DNA of 64,000 nucleotides from Streptomyces sp. SM11 (GTDB lineage Bacteria; Actinomycetota; Actinomycetes; Streptomycetales; Streptomycetaceae): contig NZ_NEUE01000246.1 of assembly GCF_002910905.1 (NCBI RefSeq), positions 1-64,000 on the forward strand, read 5' to 3'. Below the pieces are notes generated by a model. That model did no database searches and was not told the DNA's origin. It saw only the letters and a list, made by a program, of their open reading frames with translations. Shown one piece after another: positions 9,801 through 16,942 of the stretch. Every line of letters starts with the position of its first letter. The first letter of the stretch is position 1. The translations under genes were made by a program, and so were the position numbers.

Positions 9801-10170
9801 GGCGGTCCCTGCCGCGGCGCGCGCGAAGGTGGAGCGGGACTATCTGGGGGCCTCCTTCGAGGAGATCCTCGCCCGCTCCGGCAACTCCTCCGTCGGCTCT
9901 CGCGGGCAGGCTCTGGACCCCAAGCGGCGGATGGCGCTCGTCTTCCGCTGGTACTGCGCGCAGGCCGCGATCTGGGCGATCGAAGGCACGCCGGGCCGCG
10001 TCGCCAACTACCAGATCCCTTGCGGCCCTGCCCTCGGCGCCTGCAACCGGTGGCTGGCCGGCACCCCGCTGCACGCCTGGGCGGACCGGCACGCCGACGA
10101 ACTGGCTGAACGCCTGATGACCGAGGCCGCCGAGGTCGTGAACGGTGGCCTCCAGCGCCGCAGCTCCTGA
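6868..10170 (+). CDS. kirCI: Trans-acting AT-AT-ER tridomain protein (malonyl loading, proofreading, PfaD-like ER)
   Basis: This is the trans-AT that serves the AT-less synthases in the window (1100 residues). Domain 1 (about 1-300) has GQGSQ and GASLGE with Ser98. The position of the malonyl-carboxylate-binding Arg reads Gln (LLRQVDVF), which suggests a PedC-like acyl hydrolase rather than an extender loader. Domain 2 (about 344-640) has GQGAQ, GHSLGE with Ser431, the Arg in ERGRLMGQ and a PFHS motif, and so looks like a genuine malonyl transferase. Domain 3 (about 670-1100) is an FMN-dependent enoyl reductase of the PksE/PfaD type, with GGGIGAPESAAASFVLGADF. The same architecture is known from other Streptomyces trans-AT clusters. 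It is coupled to the preceding methyltransferase by a one-base overlap. Confidence 0.92.
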   Translation: MLTPVFLFAGQGSQYHGMGRWLYGADLAFRDALDSLDATVREVRGDSVIEAIHGPGLGPQHPMSRFSLTQPAIFMVEYALARMLRAHGFEPGAVLGASLGEIVAASVAGAVDPDECLRSLLRQVDVFEAECPRGGMLAVLADPGLAHRDPVLAEAYVAAVNSPENFVLAGTAEALDRIESHLHATGTLCQRLPVLFPFHSPLIDPVEGVFKELIGELTMRPATIPLISGTTGTAVRLPDPAHLWRVLRDPFDLSRALGPLLDRDDLLFLDLSPSGAMANLVRASLPEGSRDRVLPLLSPYARDEVLYRAVLDASPSLAATTRIEVNPMSASAQTPARPSTAASTLDVHVFPGQGAQAKGMGREVFDRFPDLVARADALLGYSIRELCLEDPGRNLRDTRYTQPALYVVNSLSWLAAVGEGGRLPDYVLGHSLGEFSALFAAGVYDFETGLRLVVERGRLMGQVTGGTMAAVSSVDAALVERVLRENDLNDLDIANYNTPNQTVIAGPVESVDRALPALKEAGARCAPLNVSAPFHSRYMAAAAEEFGRLLDATPFAAPKIPVIANVDARPYAAGEVAATLRRQIASPVRWTDSIRLLMGYGDLRVRELGPGQVLTKMVDRIRNEAMPLTLPGPAEQTAVRRPEPVRHEAVPAVSARSAKTPAGSLGSEAFRQDYGVRLAYVAGGMRQGVGSVELVARMASAGLLSYFGASGLAARDVVLAVAAVRARVPAGAPFGVNVTHDPFDPRAESDLVDVLIREDVRFVEASTHVEVTPALVRHRLTGARVLPDGTVHVPRKILAKVTRPDSGRLFLEPPPAALVSRLVEQGLLSTEEAAAGSRVALADDVCAVGDAGDHSDMAALWALLPALRGLRAELGGVAGAVRIGAGGGIGAPESAAASFVLGADFVLTGSINACTAESGTSVAAKDLLQAADVHDTAFAPYGNLFELGGRTRVLRKGVLFHARAGKLHDLWRNHDSWEAVPAAARAKVERDYLGASFEEILARSGNSSVGSRGQALDPKRRMALVFRWYCAQAAIWAIEGTPGRVANYQIPCGPALGACNRWLAGTPLHAWADRHADELAERLMTEAAEVVNGGLQRRSS

Positions 10171-10199
10171 CCGCACGTCCCGGCCTCGGCACGGCCGAG

Positions 10200-10240
10200 T
10201 CCCCGTGCGACGTCAGCACGATCCCCGTGCGACGTCAGCA
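10200..10240 (+). repeat. Tandem 19-nt direct repeat upstream of the first P450
   Basis: Two identical 19-nt copies, at 10200-10218 and 10222-10240, are separated by CGA (period 22 bp, two helical turns). They sit in the 108-bp gap between the AT-AT-ER gene and the P450 gene, 38 bp before the P450 start. A small hairpin (10185-10190 with 10194-10199) lies just ahead. They may be regulator binding sites or a simple duplication. Confidence 0.7.
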
Positions 10241-10278
10241 ATCTCAGCAAGCTCTCAACAGGAAACGAGGCACGCCAA

Positions 10279-11541
10279 ATGACCGCGGTTCCCCCCACGG
10301 AACTCACCACCGAACAGGACGACCTCGCCAGTGAGTTCGATCTGTCCGACCCGAAGTTCATCACCGACCCGAAGGCGGGGGAGCGCTGGCTCGGCGGCCC
10401 CCAACCCGTCTGCCGTGGGAAGTTCGCGGACGGCAGCGACATCTGGGTGGTGACCGGGTACCACGACGTCAAGACGGTGCTCGGAGAGCCGACCCTGCGC
10501 AGCAGCCCGCCGGGCGACTCCCACCGGGAGAGCATGCTCTCCCGGGGCATCCCCGAGGACATCGTCGACATGTTCGACGCCACCCTGCTGACCATGGACG
10601 GCGAGGATCACATGCGGGTCCGCCGACTCGTCACCCGGGCTCTGTCCGCCCGTCGGATGCTCGCACTGACACCGGCCGTCGAACGTGTCGCGGCACATCT
10701 GCTCGACGGCCTCGCCGACAGGGCCGAGCCCGACCTGATCGCGGATTACGCGCACCCGCTCGCCATCATCGTCATCTGCGAACTCCTCGGCGTCGACGAG
10801 GAGTACCGCGAGCAGTGGCGTGAGTGGAGCGAGACCCTCGCCCAGGCGCTGCGCCCGAATCCCGAGCAGTTCGCCCCTGCCGTACGGGGCATGGCCCGCG
10901 TGACGAGGCAACTGATCGCCGCCCGCCGGGCCGAGCCGCGGGACGACCTGATCTCCGAGCTCGTGCAGATCCACGAGGAGGACAGCGACCGGCTGACCGA
11001 CGACGAGCTGACGGCCCTGGCGATGGTGCTCGTACAGGCCGGCCACGAAACGGTCCGCAACCTCGTCGCGCTCGGCGCCTTCACCCTGCTCCAACATCCC
11101 GACCAGCTGGAGCTGCTGAGGAAAGACTCCTCCCTCGGCAGTCGCGCCGCCGCCGAACTCGTACGCCGCACGGCGCCGGTGAAGCACACCTTCCGCCGCT
11201 TCGTCACCGAACCCCTCGAGATCGGCGGTGTGCAGGTGCAGCCCGGAGAGGCGATCCAGGTGGTGCTGGCCGCCGCGAACCGCGATCCCGAGGTCTTCGA
11301 GGAGCCGGAACGCCTCGACATCACCCGTGAGCAGAACGCACACCTGGGCTTCGGCCGGGGCGCGCACTACTGCCTGGGCGCGAGCCTCGCCCTGATCGAG
11401 GGGGAAGTCGCCCTGACCGCGCTGTTCCACCGGTTCCCCGACCTGGCGCTGGCCGTGGACCCGCAGGAGATCGAGCCGCGCTTCCTGCTCCCGATGCAAT
11501 GCCTTCCCGTCCGCCTGTTTCCGGAGAGCGAGATGCGATGA
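10279..11541 (+). CDS. Cytochrome P450 monooxygenase 1
   Basis: A soluble bacterial class I P450 of 420 residues. The heme-binding loop is FGRGAHYCLG with the axial Cys365. The I-helix oxygen-activation motif is QAGHETV, the K-helix is ELVRR, and the C-helix region is MRVRRLVTRALSARR. The start is ATG 10279, preceded by AGGAAACGAGG. It probably hydroxylates the polyketide backbone. Kirromycin-type pathways have two P450s of this kind (KirOI, KirOII) acting on backbone positions, and two are found here side by side. The stop overlaps the next P450 start (ATGA), so both are translated together. No ferredoxin or reductase gene lies nearby, so redox partners must come from elsewhere in the genome. 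Confidence 0.92.
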   Translation: MTAVPPTELTTEQDDLASEFDLSDPKFITDPKAGERWLGGPQPVCRGKFADGSDIWVVTGYHDVKTVLGEPTLRSSPPGDSHRESMLSRGIPEDIVDMFDATLLTMDGEDHMRVRRLVTRALSARRMLALTPAVERVAAHLLDGLADRAEPDLIADYAHPLAIIVICELLGVDEEYREQWREWSETLAQALRPNPEQFAPAVRGMARVTRQLIAARRAEPRDDLISELVQIHEEDSDRLTDDELTALAMVLVQAGHETVRNLVALGAFTLLQHPDQLELLRKDSSLGSRAAAELVRRTAPVKHTFRRFVTEPLEIGGVQVQPGEAIQVVLAAANRDPEVFEEPERLDITREQNAHLGFGRGAHYCLGASLALIEGEVALTALFHRFPDLALAVDPQEIEPRFLLPMQCLPVRLFPESEMR

Positions 11542-12743
11542 CCGACGACCTCCCCACGGTTCCGCGCCTGCCGATGGCCCGGGGCGGCTGCCCGTTCGAT
11601 CCCGCACCCGAGCTGGGCGCGCTCAGTGCCGACCGCCCCGTCGCCCGAATGAAATTCCCGGACGGCCACGTGGGCTGGCTCGTCACCGGATACCCCCAGG
11701 TCCGCGAACTGCTCGCCGATCCCCGGATGAGCTCGAGGGGAGAGGCACTGCGCGCGCCCCTCGCACTGCCGATGGCAACCGACCGCATCAAGGTGCCCGC
11801 CGGCATGTTCACGGCGATGGACCCGCCGGAACACACCCGCTACCGGCGGGCGGTGGCCGGCTGGTTCTCGGCGCGCCGCACCCTCGCCCTCGAACCTCGG
11901 CTGACGGAGCTCGCCGCGCACCATCTGGACACCATGGCCGACGGCAAGGGCGAGGGGCCAGCCGACCTGGTGGCGGAGTACGCGGCGCCCATGGCCGCCT
12001 CGGTCATCTGCGAACTGCTGGGCGTGCCCCCGGCGGAACGCCTGGCCTTCGGCCAGGCCGTCAACTCCCTCTTCGCCGTGCACTCCAGTGCCGAGGAGGC
12101 CATCGCCGGCTGGCAGGCCATCGGCGCGCTGCTACGCGGGCTGGTCGAGTCGAAGCGCACCCGGCCGGCGGACGACCTGCTCGGCGCCCTCGTCACCGAG
12201 GGCAAACTCACTGACGAGGAACTCGCCACTGTCGGCAGCGTCCTGCTGACCGCCGGGTACGACACCAGCACGAACATGATCGCCCTCGGCACCTTCGCCC
12301 TGCTGGAACATCCTGGGCAACTGGCCGCGCTGGCCGCCGACCCCTCCCTGGCGGACAGGGCGGTTGAGGAACTGCTGCGCTACCTCACGGTCGTCCACGC
12401 GGGCGGCATCCGGGTGGTGGGCGAAGACCTGGAGTTCCAGGGACACCGGATGGCGGCCGGAGACGCGGTCTCGCTCTCCTTCGCCGCCGCCAACCGTGAT
12501 CCCGCGCTCTGTGCCCTGCCTGACGAGCTCGACGTGACCCGTGAGCCCGTACCGCACCTCGCCTTCGGGCACGGCATCCACCAGTGCGTGGGTCAGCAAC
12601 TCGCCAGGCTGGAACTGCGGGTCTCCCTCTCGGCGCTGCTCGGCCGCTTCCCGGGACTGCGTCTCGCCGTCCCCGCCGCAGAGGTCCGTACCCGCGCAGA
12701 CATGATCATTTACGGCGTCCACGAGTTGCCTGTGACCTGGTGA
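11538..12743 (+). CDS. Cytochrome P450 monooxygenase 2
   Basis: A second class I P450 of 401 residues, clearly a different paralogue from the one before it. The heme loop is FGHGIHQCVGQQ with axial Cys350, the I-helix motif is TAGYDTST and the K-helix is EELLRY. It is CYP105/107-like in general layout. I chose ATG 11538, which overlaps the previous stop as ATGA; an in-frame upstream ATG lies inside the first P450 gene and would add a non-homologous leader. A hydroxylation on the backbone or pyridone side is likely. Substrate and position cannot be read from sequence. Confidence 0.92.
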   Translation: MTDDLPTVPRLPMARGGCPFDPAPELGALSADRPVARMKFPDGHVGWLVTGYPQVRELLADPRMSSRGEALRAPLALPMATDRIKVPAGMFTAMDPPEHTRYRRAVAGWFSARRTLALEPRLTELAAHHLDTMADGKGEGPADLVAEYAAPMAASVICELLGVPPAERLAFGQAVNSLFAVHSSAEEAIAGWQAIGALLRGLVESKRTRPADDLLGALVTEGKLTDEELATVGSVLLTAGYDTSTNMIALGTFALLEHPGQLAALAADPSLADRAVEELLRYLTVVHAGGIRVVGEDLEFQGHRMAAGDAVSLSFAAANRDPALCALPDELDVTREPVPHLAFGHGIHQCVGQQLARLELRVSLSALLGRFPGLRLAVPAAEVRTRADMIIYGVHELPVTW

Positions 12744-12754
12744 ACGGAGAGCAC

Positions 12755-13174
12755 GTGCTGTACCGAGAGATGTTCAAGTCCAAGATCCACCGCGCCACGG
12801 TGACCCAGGCGGACCTGCACTACGTGGGCTCCGTCACCATCGACTCCACCCTGATGGCCGCCGCGAACCTGTGGCCGGGGGAGAAGGTCGACATCGTCGA
12901 CATTGACAACGGGGCCAGGCTCAGCACCTACGTCATCGAGGGCGAGGCGGACAGCGGGGTCATCGGCATCAACGGCGCCGCGGCCCACCTCATCAACCCC
13001 GGCGACCTCGTCATCATCATCTCCTACGCGTCCATGAGCGAGGAGTACGCCCGCACCTACGAACCCTCCGTGGTGTTCGTCGACGTGGACAACCGTCTCG
13101 TCACGACCGGCACCGACCCCGCCGACGTACCCGAAGGATGTGATCTGGTGCGCGGCGACACCATCACCGCCTGA
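12755..13174 (+). CDS. panD: Aspartate 1-decarboxylase precursor (beta-alanine supply)
   Basis: A PanD-type pyruvoyl enzyme that decarboxylates L-aspartate to beta-alanine (139 residues). It has the family's N-terminal block ending in ADLHYVGS, where self-cleavage between Gly25 and Ser26 would create the pyruvoyl group. It also has VDIVDIDNGARLSTY and GVIGINGAAAHL, all well conserved. The start is GTG 12755 with GGAGAG seven bases upstream, only 11 bp after the P450 stop. A second PanD inside a biosynthetic operon points to beta-alanine as a building block, as KirD does for the kirromycin pyridone. It therefore supports beta-alanine for the stand-alone C-A-T module. It could also feed coenzyme A synthesis, but the context favours the dedicated role. 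Confidence 0.93.
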   Translation: MLYREMFKSKIHRATVTQADLHYVGSVTIDSTLMAAANLWPGEKVDIVDIDNGARLSTYVIEGEADSGVIGINGAAAHLINPGDLVIIISYASMSEEYARTYEPSVVFVDVDNRLVTTGTDPADVPEGCDLVRGDTITA

Positions 13175-13195
13175 CTGAGGTTCTCGACTGTCCTG

Positions 13196-13433
13196 TTGGG
13201 GATTTTTCGGCGCGTCAGCGGGGCCACCACACACGCGGCCGAGGACGACCCCAAACGCATGACCTCCGAGGCCGCTTTCGCCCATCTGTCCGGCTTCGCC
13301 TTGATTCTGCCTCCTCTGTCACGTCGAACGCCGCACCAAGGAAGGGCTGGCCAGGAGGGACATCATGCGCTGCCTCAAGCGATTCGTCGCCCGCGAGGTC
13401 TACCGCGCACTGGCCACCACACCAACGGAATGA
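13196..13433 (+). pseudogene. Internally deleted relic of an IS110-family transposase C-terminus
   Basis: This fills most of the 334-bp gap between the decarboxylase and the next methyltransferase. The first part (to about 13318) reads AAEDDPKRMTSEAAFAHLSG, matching the family block that normally reads like AAGDNPERLRSEAAFAHLCG. After a deletion and frame change, 13326-13433 reads ERRTKEGLARRDIMRCLKRF, followed by VAREVYRAL and a TGA. That is the usual C-terminal end of this IS110 subgroup. The middle of the C-terminal domain and the whole DEDD domain are missing. It is a different IS110 type from the copy at the left edge, and is a scar of an old insertion or recombination inside the operon. 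Confidence 0.75.
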
Positions 13434-13508
13434 ATCCCCCAAACCGGCCTCGCTCCAGCGGCTTGACATCCATAGGAGCATCCGACCCCCTGCGCATCGG
13501 AGACCCGT

Positions 13509-14468
13509 ATGAGTTCCACCCCTGACGTGATGACCGCTTTCACCAGCGGCCTCGCGGACATCAACCTCGACGAGTCAGGCGGCACGCGCCGCAGCGCGAA
13601 CGCCGCCGGCATGAAGTCGGCCAGCGCCACCATCTACGACATGGCCGCCACGCTCTCCGGCCAGGGAACGCTGTGGAACTGGGGCATGTACGACCCCGAC
13701 CTCGCCAAGGAGATGCGCGCCCGCGTGCCCGGCTTCGGCGAGCCGTGGACCGACGGCTTCAGCGAGCAGCTCTACTTCCTCGCCCTGCGCGACCTGCCGA
13801 TCGACCTCGGCAACTACGCGGGACGCCACGTCCTGGAGGTCGGCTGCGGGATGGGGGAGGGTCTCAACCTCCTCTCCCGGATCGCCCCTGGCGCCCGGAT
13901 GACTGGCCTGGACCTCTCGCCGAAAGCCGTCGACCGGGCCACCGCCACCCTTTCCCGGGGCGACGCGCTCACCTTCGTCCACGGCGACGCGGAGGACCTG
14001 CCCTTCGAGGACGCCTCCGTGGACGTCCTCGTCAACATCGAGAGCTCGCACACCTACCCCGACCTCGGCAAGTTCCTCGGTGAGGCCGCCCGGGTGCTGC
14101 GCCCCGGCGGCTTCCTCAGCCACATCGACGTCTACACCCGCCAGCGTACGGAGACCATGCGGCGCACTGCGGAGGAGACCGAGGGCCTGGACTGGAAGTC
14201 CGACCACGACATCTCGGACCGGGTCCGTGCGGCCGTCCGTAGGCGCATGGCACCCGGCAGCCACTTCCGCACCACCCTGGGCAAGCAGCGCATGAACCCG
14301 CTGGTGCGCCAGATCGCCGCGCACAGCCAGATCCTCATGTTCGGTGGGATGTTCGCGGGCTACCAGCCGAGCCCCACGATCAAGGCGCTCAACAAGATGG
14401 GCATCGTGCCCTGGATGAGCGGGCTGCCCATGGAGAGCTACCGTCACCGGATCGCCGTCCGCCGATGA
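13509..14468 (+). CDS. Class I SAM-dependent methyltransferase (second methyltransferase)
   Basis: A 319-residue methyltransferase of the Methyltransf_11 type, resembling phthiotriol / fatty-acid O-methyltransferase-like proteins. Motif I is HVLEVGCGMGEG near residue 118, the acidic motif is MTGLDLSPKAVDRA, then HGDAEDLPFEDASVD and the post-motif AARVLRPGGFLSHIDVYTR. The start is ATG 13509 with GGAGA just upstream. It could perform the second methylation of the product. Aurodox differs from kirromycin by an N-methyl on the pyridone, and a cluster with two methyltransferases fits that kind of product (inference). It sits directly downstream of a transposase relic, so it may be a later acquisition. 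Substrate is unassigned. Confidence 0.85.
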   Translation: MSSTPDVMTAFTSGLADINLDESGGTRRSANAAGMKSASATIYDMAATLSGQGTLWNWGMYDPDLAKEMRARVPGFGEPWTDGFSEQLYFLALRDLPIDLGNYAGRHVLEVGCGMGEGLNLLSRIAPGARMTGLDLSPKAVDRATATLSRGDALTFVHGDAEDLPFEDASVDVLVNIESSHTYPDLGKFLGEAARVLRPGGFLSHIDVYTRQRTETMRRTAEETEGLDWKSDHDISDRVRAAVRRRMAPGSHFRTTLGKQRMNPLVRQIAAHSQILMFGGMFAGYQPSPTIKALNKMGIVPWMSGLPMESYRHRIAVRR

Positions 14469-14502
14469 CCCGCCGCCCGGACCGAGCCCGAAGGGAGGAA
14501 CC

Positions 14503-15837
14503 ATGAGTGCACGACTGTTCGCCGTCGCCGCCGCCACCGAAGGCCTGCTCCAGGCCCTGCTGCACGCACACCTCGACAGGGTCGGCGGCGCGGACGCCCT
14601 GCCGCCGCTCGCCAGGTACTGCCACGAAGCCGCGACGGGCACTGGCGGCGACCACCGGATGTCCCTTGCCGTCGACTCGTACGAAGACCTGCGCACCCAG
14701 CTCGAAGAGGCCTGCGCGGGCGAGGCGGCGAGGGTCCCGGCAGAGGTCACCGTCCGCCGCCCCGGCCTGGCGTTCGTCTTCGCCGGGCAGGGGTCCCAGT
14801 GGTACGGGATGGGACGCGAACTCCTCGCGCAGCAGCCGGTTTTCCGTGAGTCGATGTACCAATGCGACCGTATGGTGACGGAGTTCGCTGGCTTTTCCGT
14901 GGTCGAGCAGCTGAACCTGCCGGCCAAGAGCGCACGGCTGGACGAACTGGACGTCCTCCAGCCGACGATGGTCTCCCTCCAGATCGCGCTCACAGCACTG
15001 TGGCGCAGCTGGGGGATCACCCCCGACGCCGTCATCGGCCACAGCATGGGGGAGGTGGCCGCCGCCCACACGGCAGGCGGGCTGACCCTGCGCGAGGCCC
15101 TCATGGTCGCCTGCCGGCGCAGCGCGCTGCTGCGCCGGATCGCCGGCAAGGGGGCGCTGGCCGTGACGGAACTGCCACCCGTCAAGGCGCACGCGCTGGC
15201 CGGGGCCAGCGGCGGCGCGATCAGCGTGGCGGGGGAGAACAGCCCCCGCTCCACCGTCCTGGCGGGCGACTCGCACTCGCTGACCTCGCTGGGTGAGCAA
15301 CTGGAGGCGCGGGACGTCTACTTCCGGGTGATCAAGGGGACGGTCGCCTCGCACAGCCGCTACGTGGAGGAGTTGCGAGGGGATCTGCACACCGCCCTGC
15401 GTACCCTGGAGCCGACCCCCACCCGGGTGCCGATGTACTCGACGGTGTCGGCCGAGCCGGTGATGGGTGCCGGGCTCGGGTCCGCCTACTGGATGCGCAA
15501 TTTGCGGGAGCCGGTGCGGTTCAGGGCCGCGGTGGAGAACCTCGCCGCCGCGGGACACGAGGTGTTTCTTGAGGTCAGTACCCATCCGGTACTGCTCAGT
15601 CCGGTGCGCCAGACGCTTGAACACGGCGAGCGGCAGGGCTGGTTGCTGCCCTCCGGCAGGCGGGGGGCCGAGATCCGCTCGATGCTCACCTCGCTCGGGA
15701 CCCTCTATGCCTGCGGGCGGGAGCCCGACTGGGCGAAGCTGTCACGGCAGGAGCGGGCGGATTCCCCGACTCCGTACCAGGCCGCCGTGCTGGAGGCCGT
15801 ACGCCTCCCCAGGCCGGTGCCCGTGGGCGAGGCCTAG
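14503..15837 (+). CDS. kirCII: Discrete acyltransferase, KirCII-like (candidate ethylmalonyl-specific trans-AT)
   Basis: A 444-residue free-standing AT that looks like the linker-AT part of a cis-AT module. Residues 1-75 resemble a KS-AT linker (DHRMSLAVDSYEDLRTQLEE). The AT follows with GQGSQWYGMG, GHSMGE with Ser181, the carboxylate-binding Arg in ACRRSALLRR, and a VASH specificity motif instead of the malonyl HAFH. Established knowledge: KirCII loads ethylmalonyl-CoA onto one specific ACP (ACP5) of the kirromycin synthase. Here a crotonyl-CoA carboxylase/reductase gene is also present, and the predicted target would be the last ACP of the second PKS. The start ATG 14503 has AGGGAGGAA upstream. 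It is the last gene of the operon and is followed by a strong hairpin. Confidence 0.85.
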   Translation: MSARLFAVAAATEGLLQALLHAHLDRVGGADALPPLARYCHEAATGTGGDHRMSLAVDSYEDLRTQLEEACAGEAARVPAEVTVRRPGLAFVFAGQGSQWYGMGRELLAQQPVFRESMYQCDRMVTEFAGFSVVEQLNLPAKSARLDELDVLQPTMVSLQIALTALWRSWGITPDAVIGHSMGEVAAAHTAGGLTLREALMVACRRSALLRRIAGKGALAVTELPPVKAHALAGASGGAISVAGENSPRSTVLAGDSHSLTSLGEQLEARDVYFRVIKGTVASHSRYVEELRGDLHTALRTLEPTPTRVPMYSTVSAEPVMGAGLGSAYWMRNLREPVRFRAAVENLAAAGHEVFLEVSTHPVLLSPVRQTLEHGERQGWLLPSGRRGAEIRSMLTSLGTLYACGREPDWAKLSRQERADSPTPYQAAVLEAVRLPRPVPVGEA

Positions 15838-15891
15838 GAGAACCCGGGACGCGGCTCGGCGGGAAGCCATCAGGAAGCAGGAAAGGGAAGG

Positions 15892-15921
15892 CCGACGGGG
15901 CCCGGAGGCGGGCCCCGTCGG
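15892..15921. terminator. Bidirectional hairpin between convergent genes
   Basis: A perfect 13-bp inverted repeat (15892-15904 with 15909-15921) encloses a GAGG tetraloop, in the 86 bp between the stop of the acyltransferase gene and the stop of the convergent minus-strand operon. It is GC-rich without a U-run, as usual in Streptomyces. It most likely ends both transcripts. Confidence 0.8.
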
Positions 15922-15923
15922 TG

Positions 15924-16478
15924 TTAGGCGGCGTTGGCCGGGGCGGCGGTCAGGCCGTACAGCCCCGACTGCCGGTGCAGGATGTCGAGGTCGACGAGCG
16001 CCCGGCGCAGCGAGACGGCGTCCAGGGCGCCGCTCTCGCACCATGGTTCGAGACGCTCCGTCACGGTGTGCTCGTCGTACTCCTCCCCGGGGGAGAAGGT
16101 GGCTTCCGCCATGTGCCGCAGGACCGAGTGCCGGGCCTCCTGCTCCGCCTCGTCGGGCAGGCTCACCAGCACCCGGCCACGTACGAAGCCGCGCAGCCGG
16201 GCGTCGGGCTGCTCCGCGGCCGTTTCCTCGTCCCGGCGGCGTGCGGCGGTCTCCGCCACCGCCTCCAGGAGGCCTTCGGAGAGTGCGAGCCGGCCGCGCC
16301 CGGCGGGTACGAGAAGTCCGTTGCGGGTCATCTGCCCGATGGCCTTGGCGGCCATCGGGGTGTCGAGCCCCGAGGCGGTGAGGATTTCGGACGAGGTGGA
16401 CGAGCCGAGCGCGACCGCGGAGAAGATGCGGCGCAGGATCGGGTCGGACAGCACGAGAGTGAATTCGTCAGGTGTCAT
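15924..16478 (-). CDS. Winged-helix DUF2087-domain putative transcriptional regulator
   Basis: A 184-residue protein. The N-terminal 65 residues look like an ArsR-type winged helix (ILRRIFSAVALGSSTSSEIL, then a recognition-helix region ending MTRNGLLV). The C-terminal 90 residues match the DUF2087 pattern (FSPGEEYDEHTVTERL, then LRRALVDLDILHRQSGLYGL). Such fusions are found as small regulators in actinomycetes, but the DUF2087 role is not established. It is the last gene of the minus-strand exporter operon, 71 bp after the DUF6204 gene. It could be a local regulator or a stress protein; no target can be named. Confidence 0.65.
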   Translation of the reverse strand: MTPDEFTLVLSDPILRRIFSAVALGSSTSSEILTASGLDTPMAAKAIGQMTRNGLLVPAGRGRLALSEGLLEAVAETAARRRDEETAAEQPDARLRGFVRGRVLVSLPDEAEQEARHSVLRHMAEATFSPGEEYDEHTVTERLEPWCESGALDAVSLRRALVDLDILHRQSGLYGLTAAPANAA

Positions 16479-16549
16479 CGGAGTGTTCCGCAGCCTGCCG
16501 GTACGGGCCCGCGCGACGCCGGGGCGCTGTGCGGGCCGGGACCTCAGGG

Positions 16550-16885
16550 TCAGCGCCCCTTCCGCTTGATCTTGATGCTGGCCAGGTCGGTGGAGACCGA
16601 CTTGAGCTCGACGCAGTCGGCGCCGAGCTTGCGGACGGCCGTCGTGGCGAGCTCCTCGGCCTGCGCGAGGACGAGTTCCTCGGTGTCGTCGTCGGTCGCG
16701 GGGATCAGTACGCGGAAAGTGAAGCCGTGCAGTCCGCGCTCGTAGGCCACGGTGCCCACGTCGGTGAACCGGGCGCTGAGTACGCCGTGTTCGTCTGCCT
16801 GGGCGAGCAGCGACGCGCGCTGCTCTTCGTCGAGGGGCGCGAACTTGCCCCGGGTGAGGACCTGGTAGGTCGTATCGCTGCTCAT
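16550..16885 (-). CDS. Small DUF6204-like protein
   Basis: A 111-residue soluble protein with the pattern of the DUF6204 family: GKFAPLDEEQRASLLAQADEH, then an aromatic strand HGFTFRVLIPA, and a C-terminal basic end. It has no signal peptide or membrane segment. Family members are frequent in Streptomyces beside transporter or regulator genes and have no assigned function. It sits between the exporter and the DUF2087 gene in the same direction, probably on one transcript starting at the TetR gene. Confidence 0.65.
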   Translation of the reverse strand: MSSDTTYQVLTRGKFAPLDEEQRASLLAQADEHGVLSARFTDVGTVAYERGLHGFTFRVLIPATDDDTEELVLAQAEELATTAVRKLGADCVELKSVSTDLASIKIKRKGR

Positions 16886-16942
16886 GGTCGTGGGTCTCCA
16901 GATGTGATTCTCGGGGCGACGGGCCGTCAGCGGGGCGGCGCC

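Noticed and set aside
13196..13525. A 109-codon plus-strand frame in the gap after panD
   Set aside because: Only its first third resembles anything (an IS110 transposase block). After that the homologous sequence continues in another frame, so it is a relic, not a gene.
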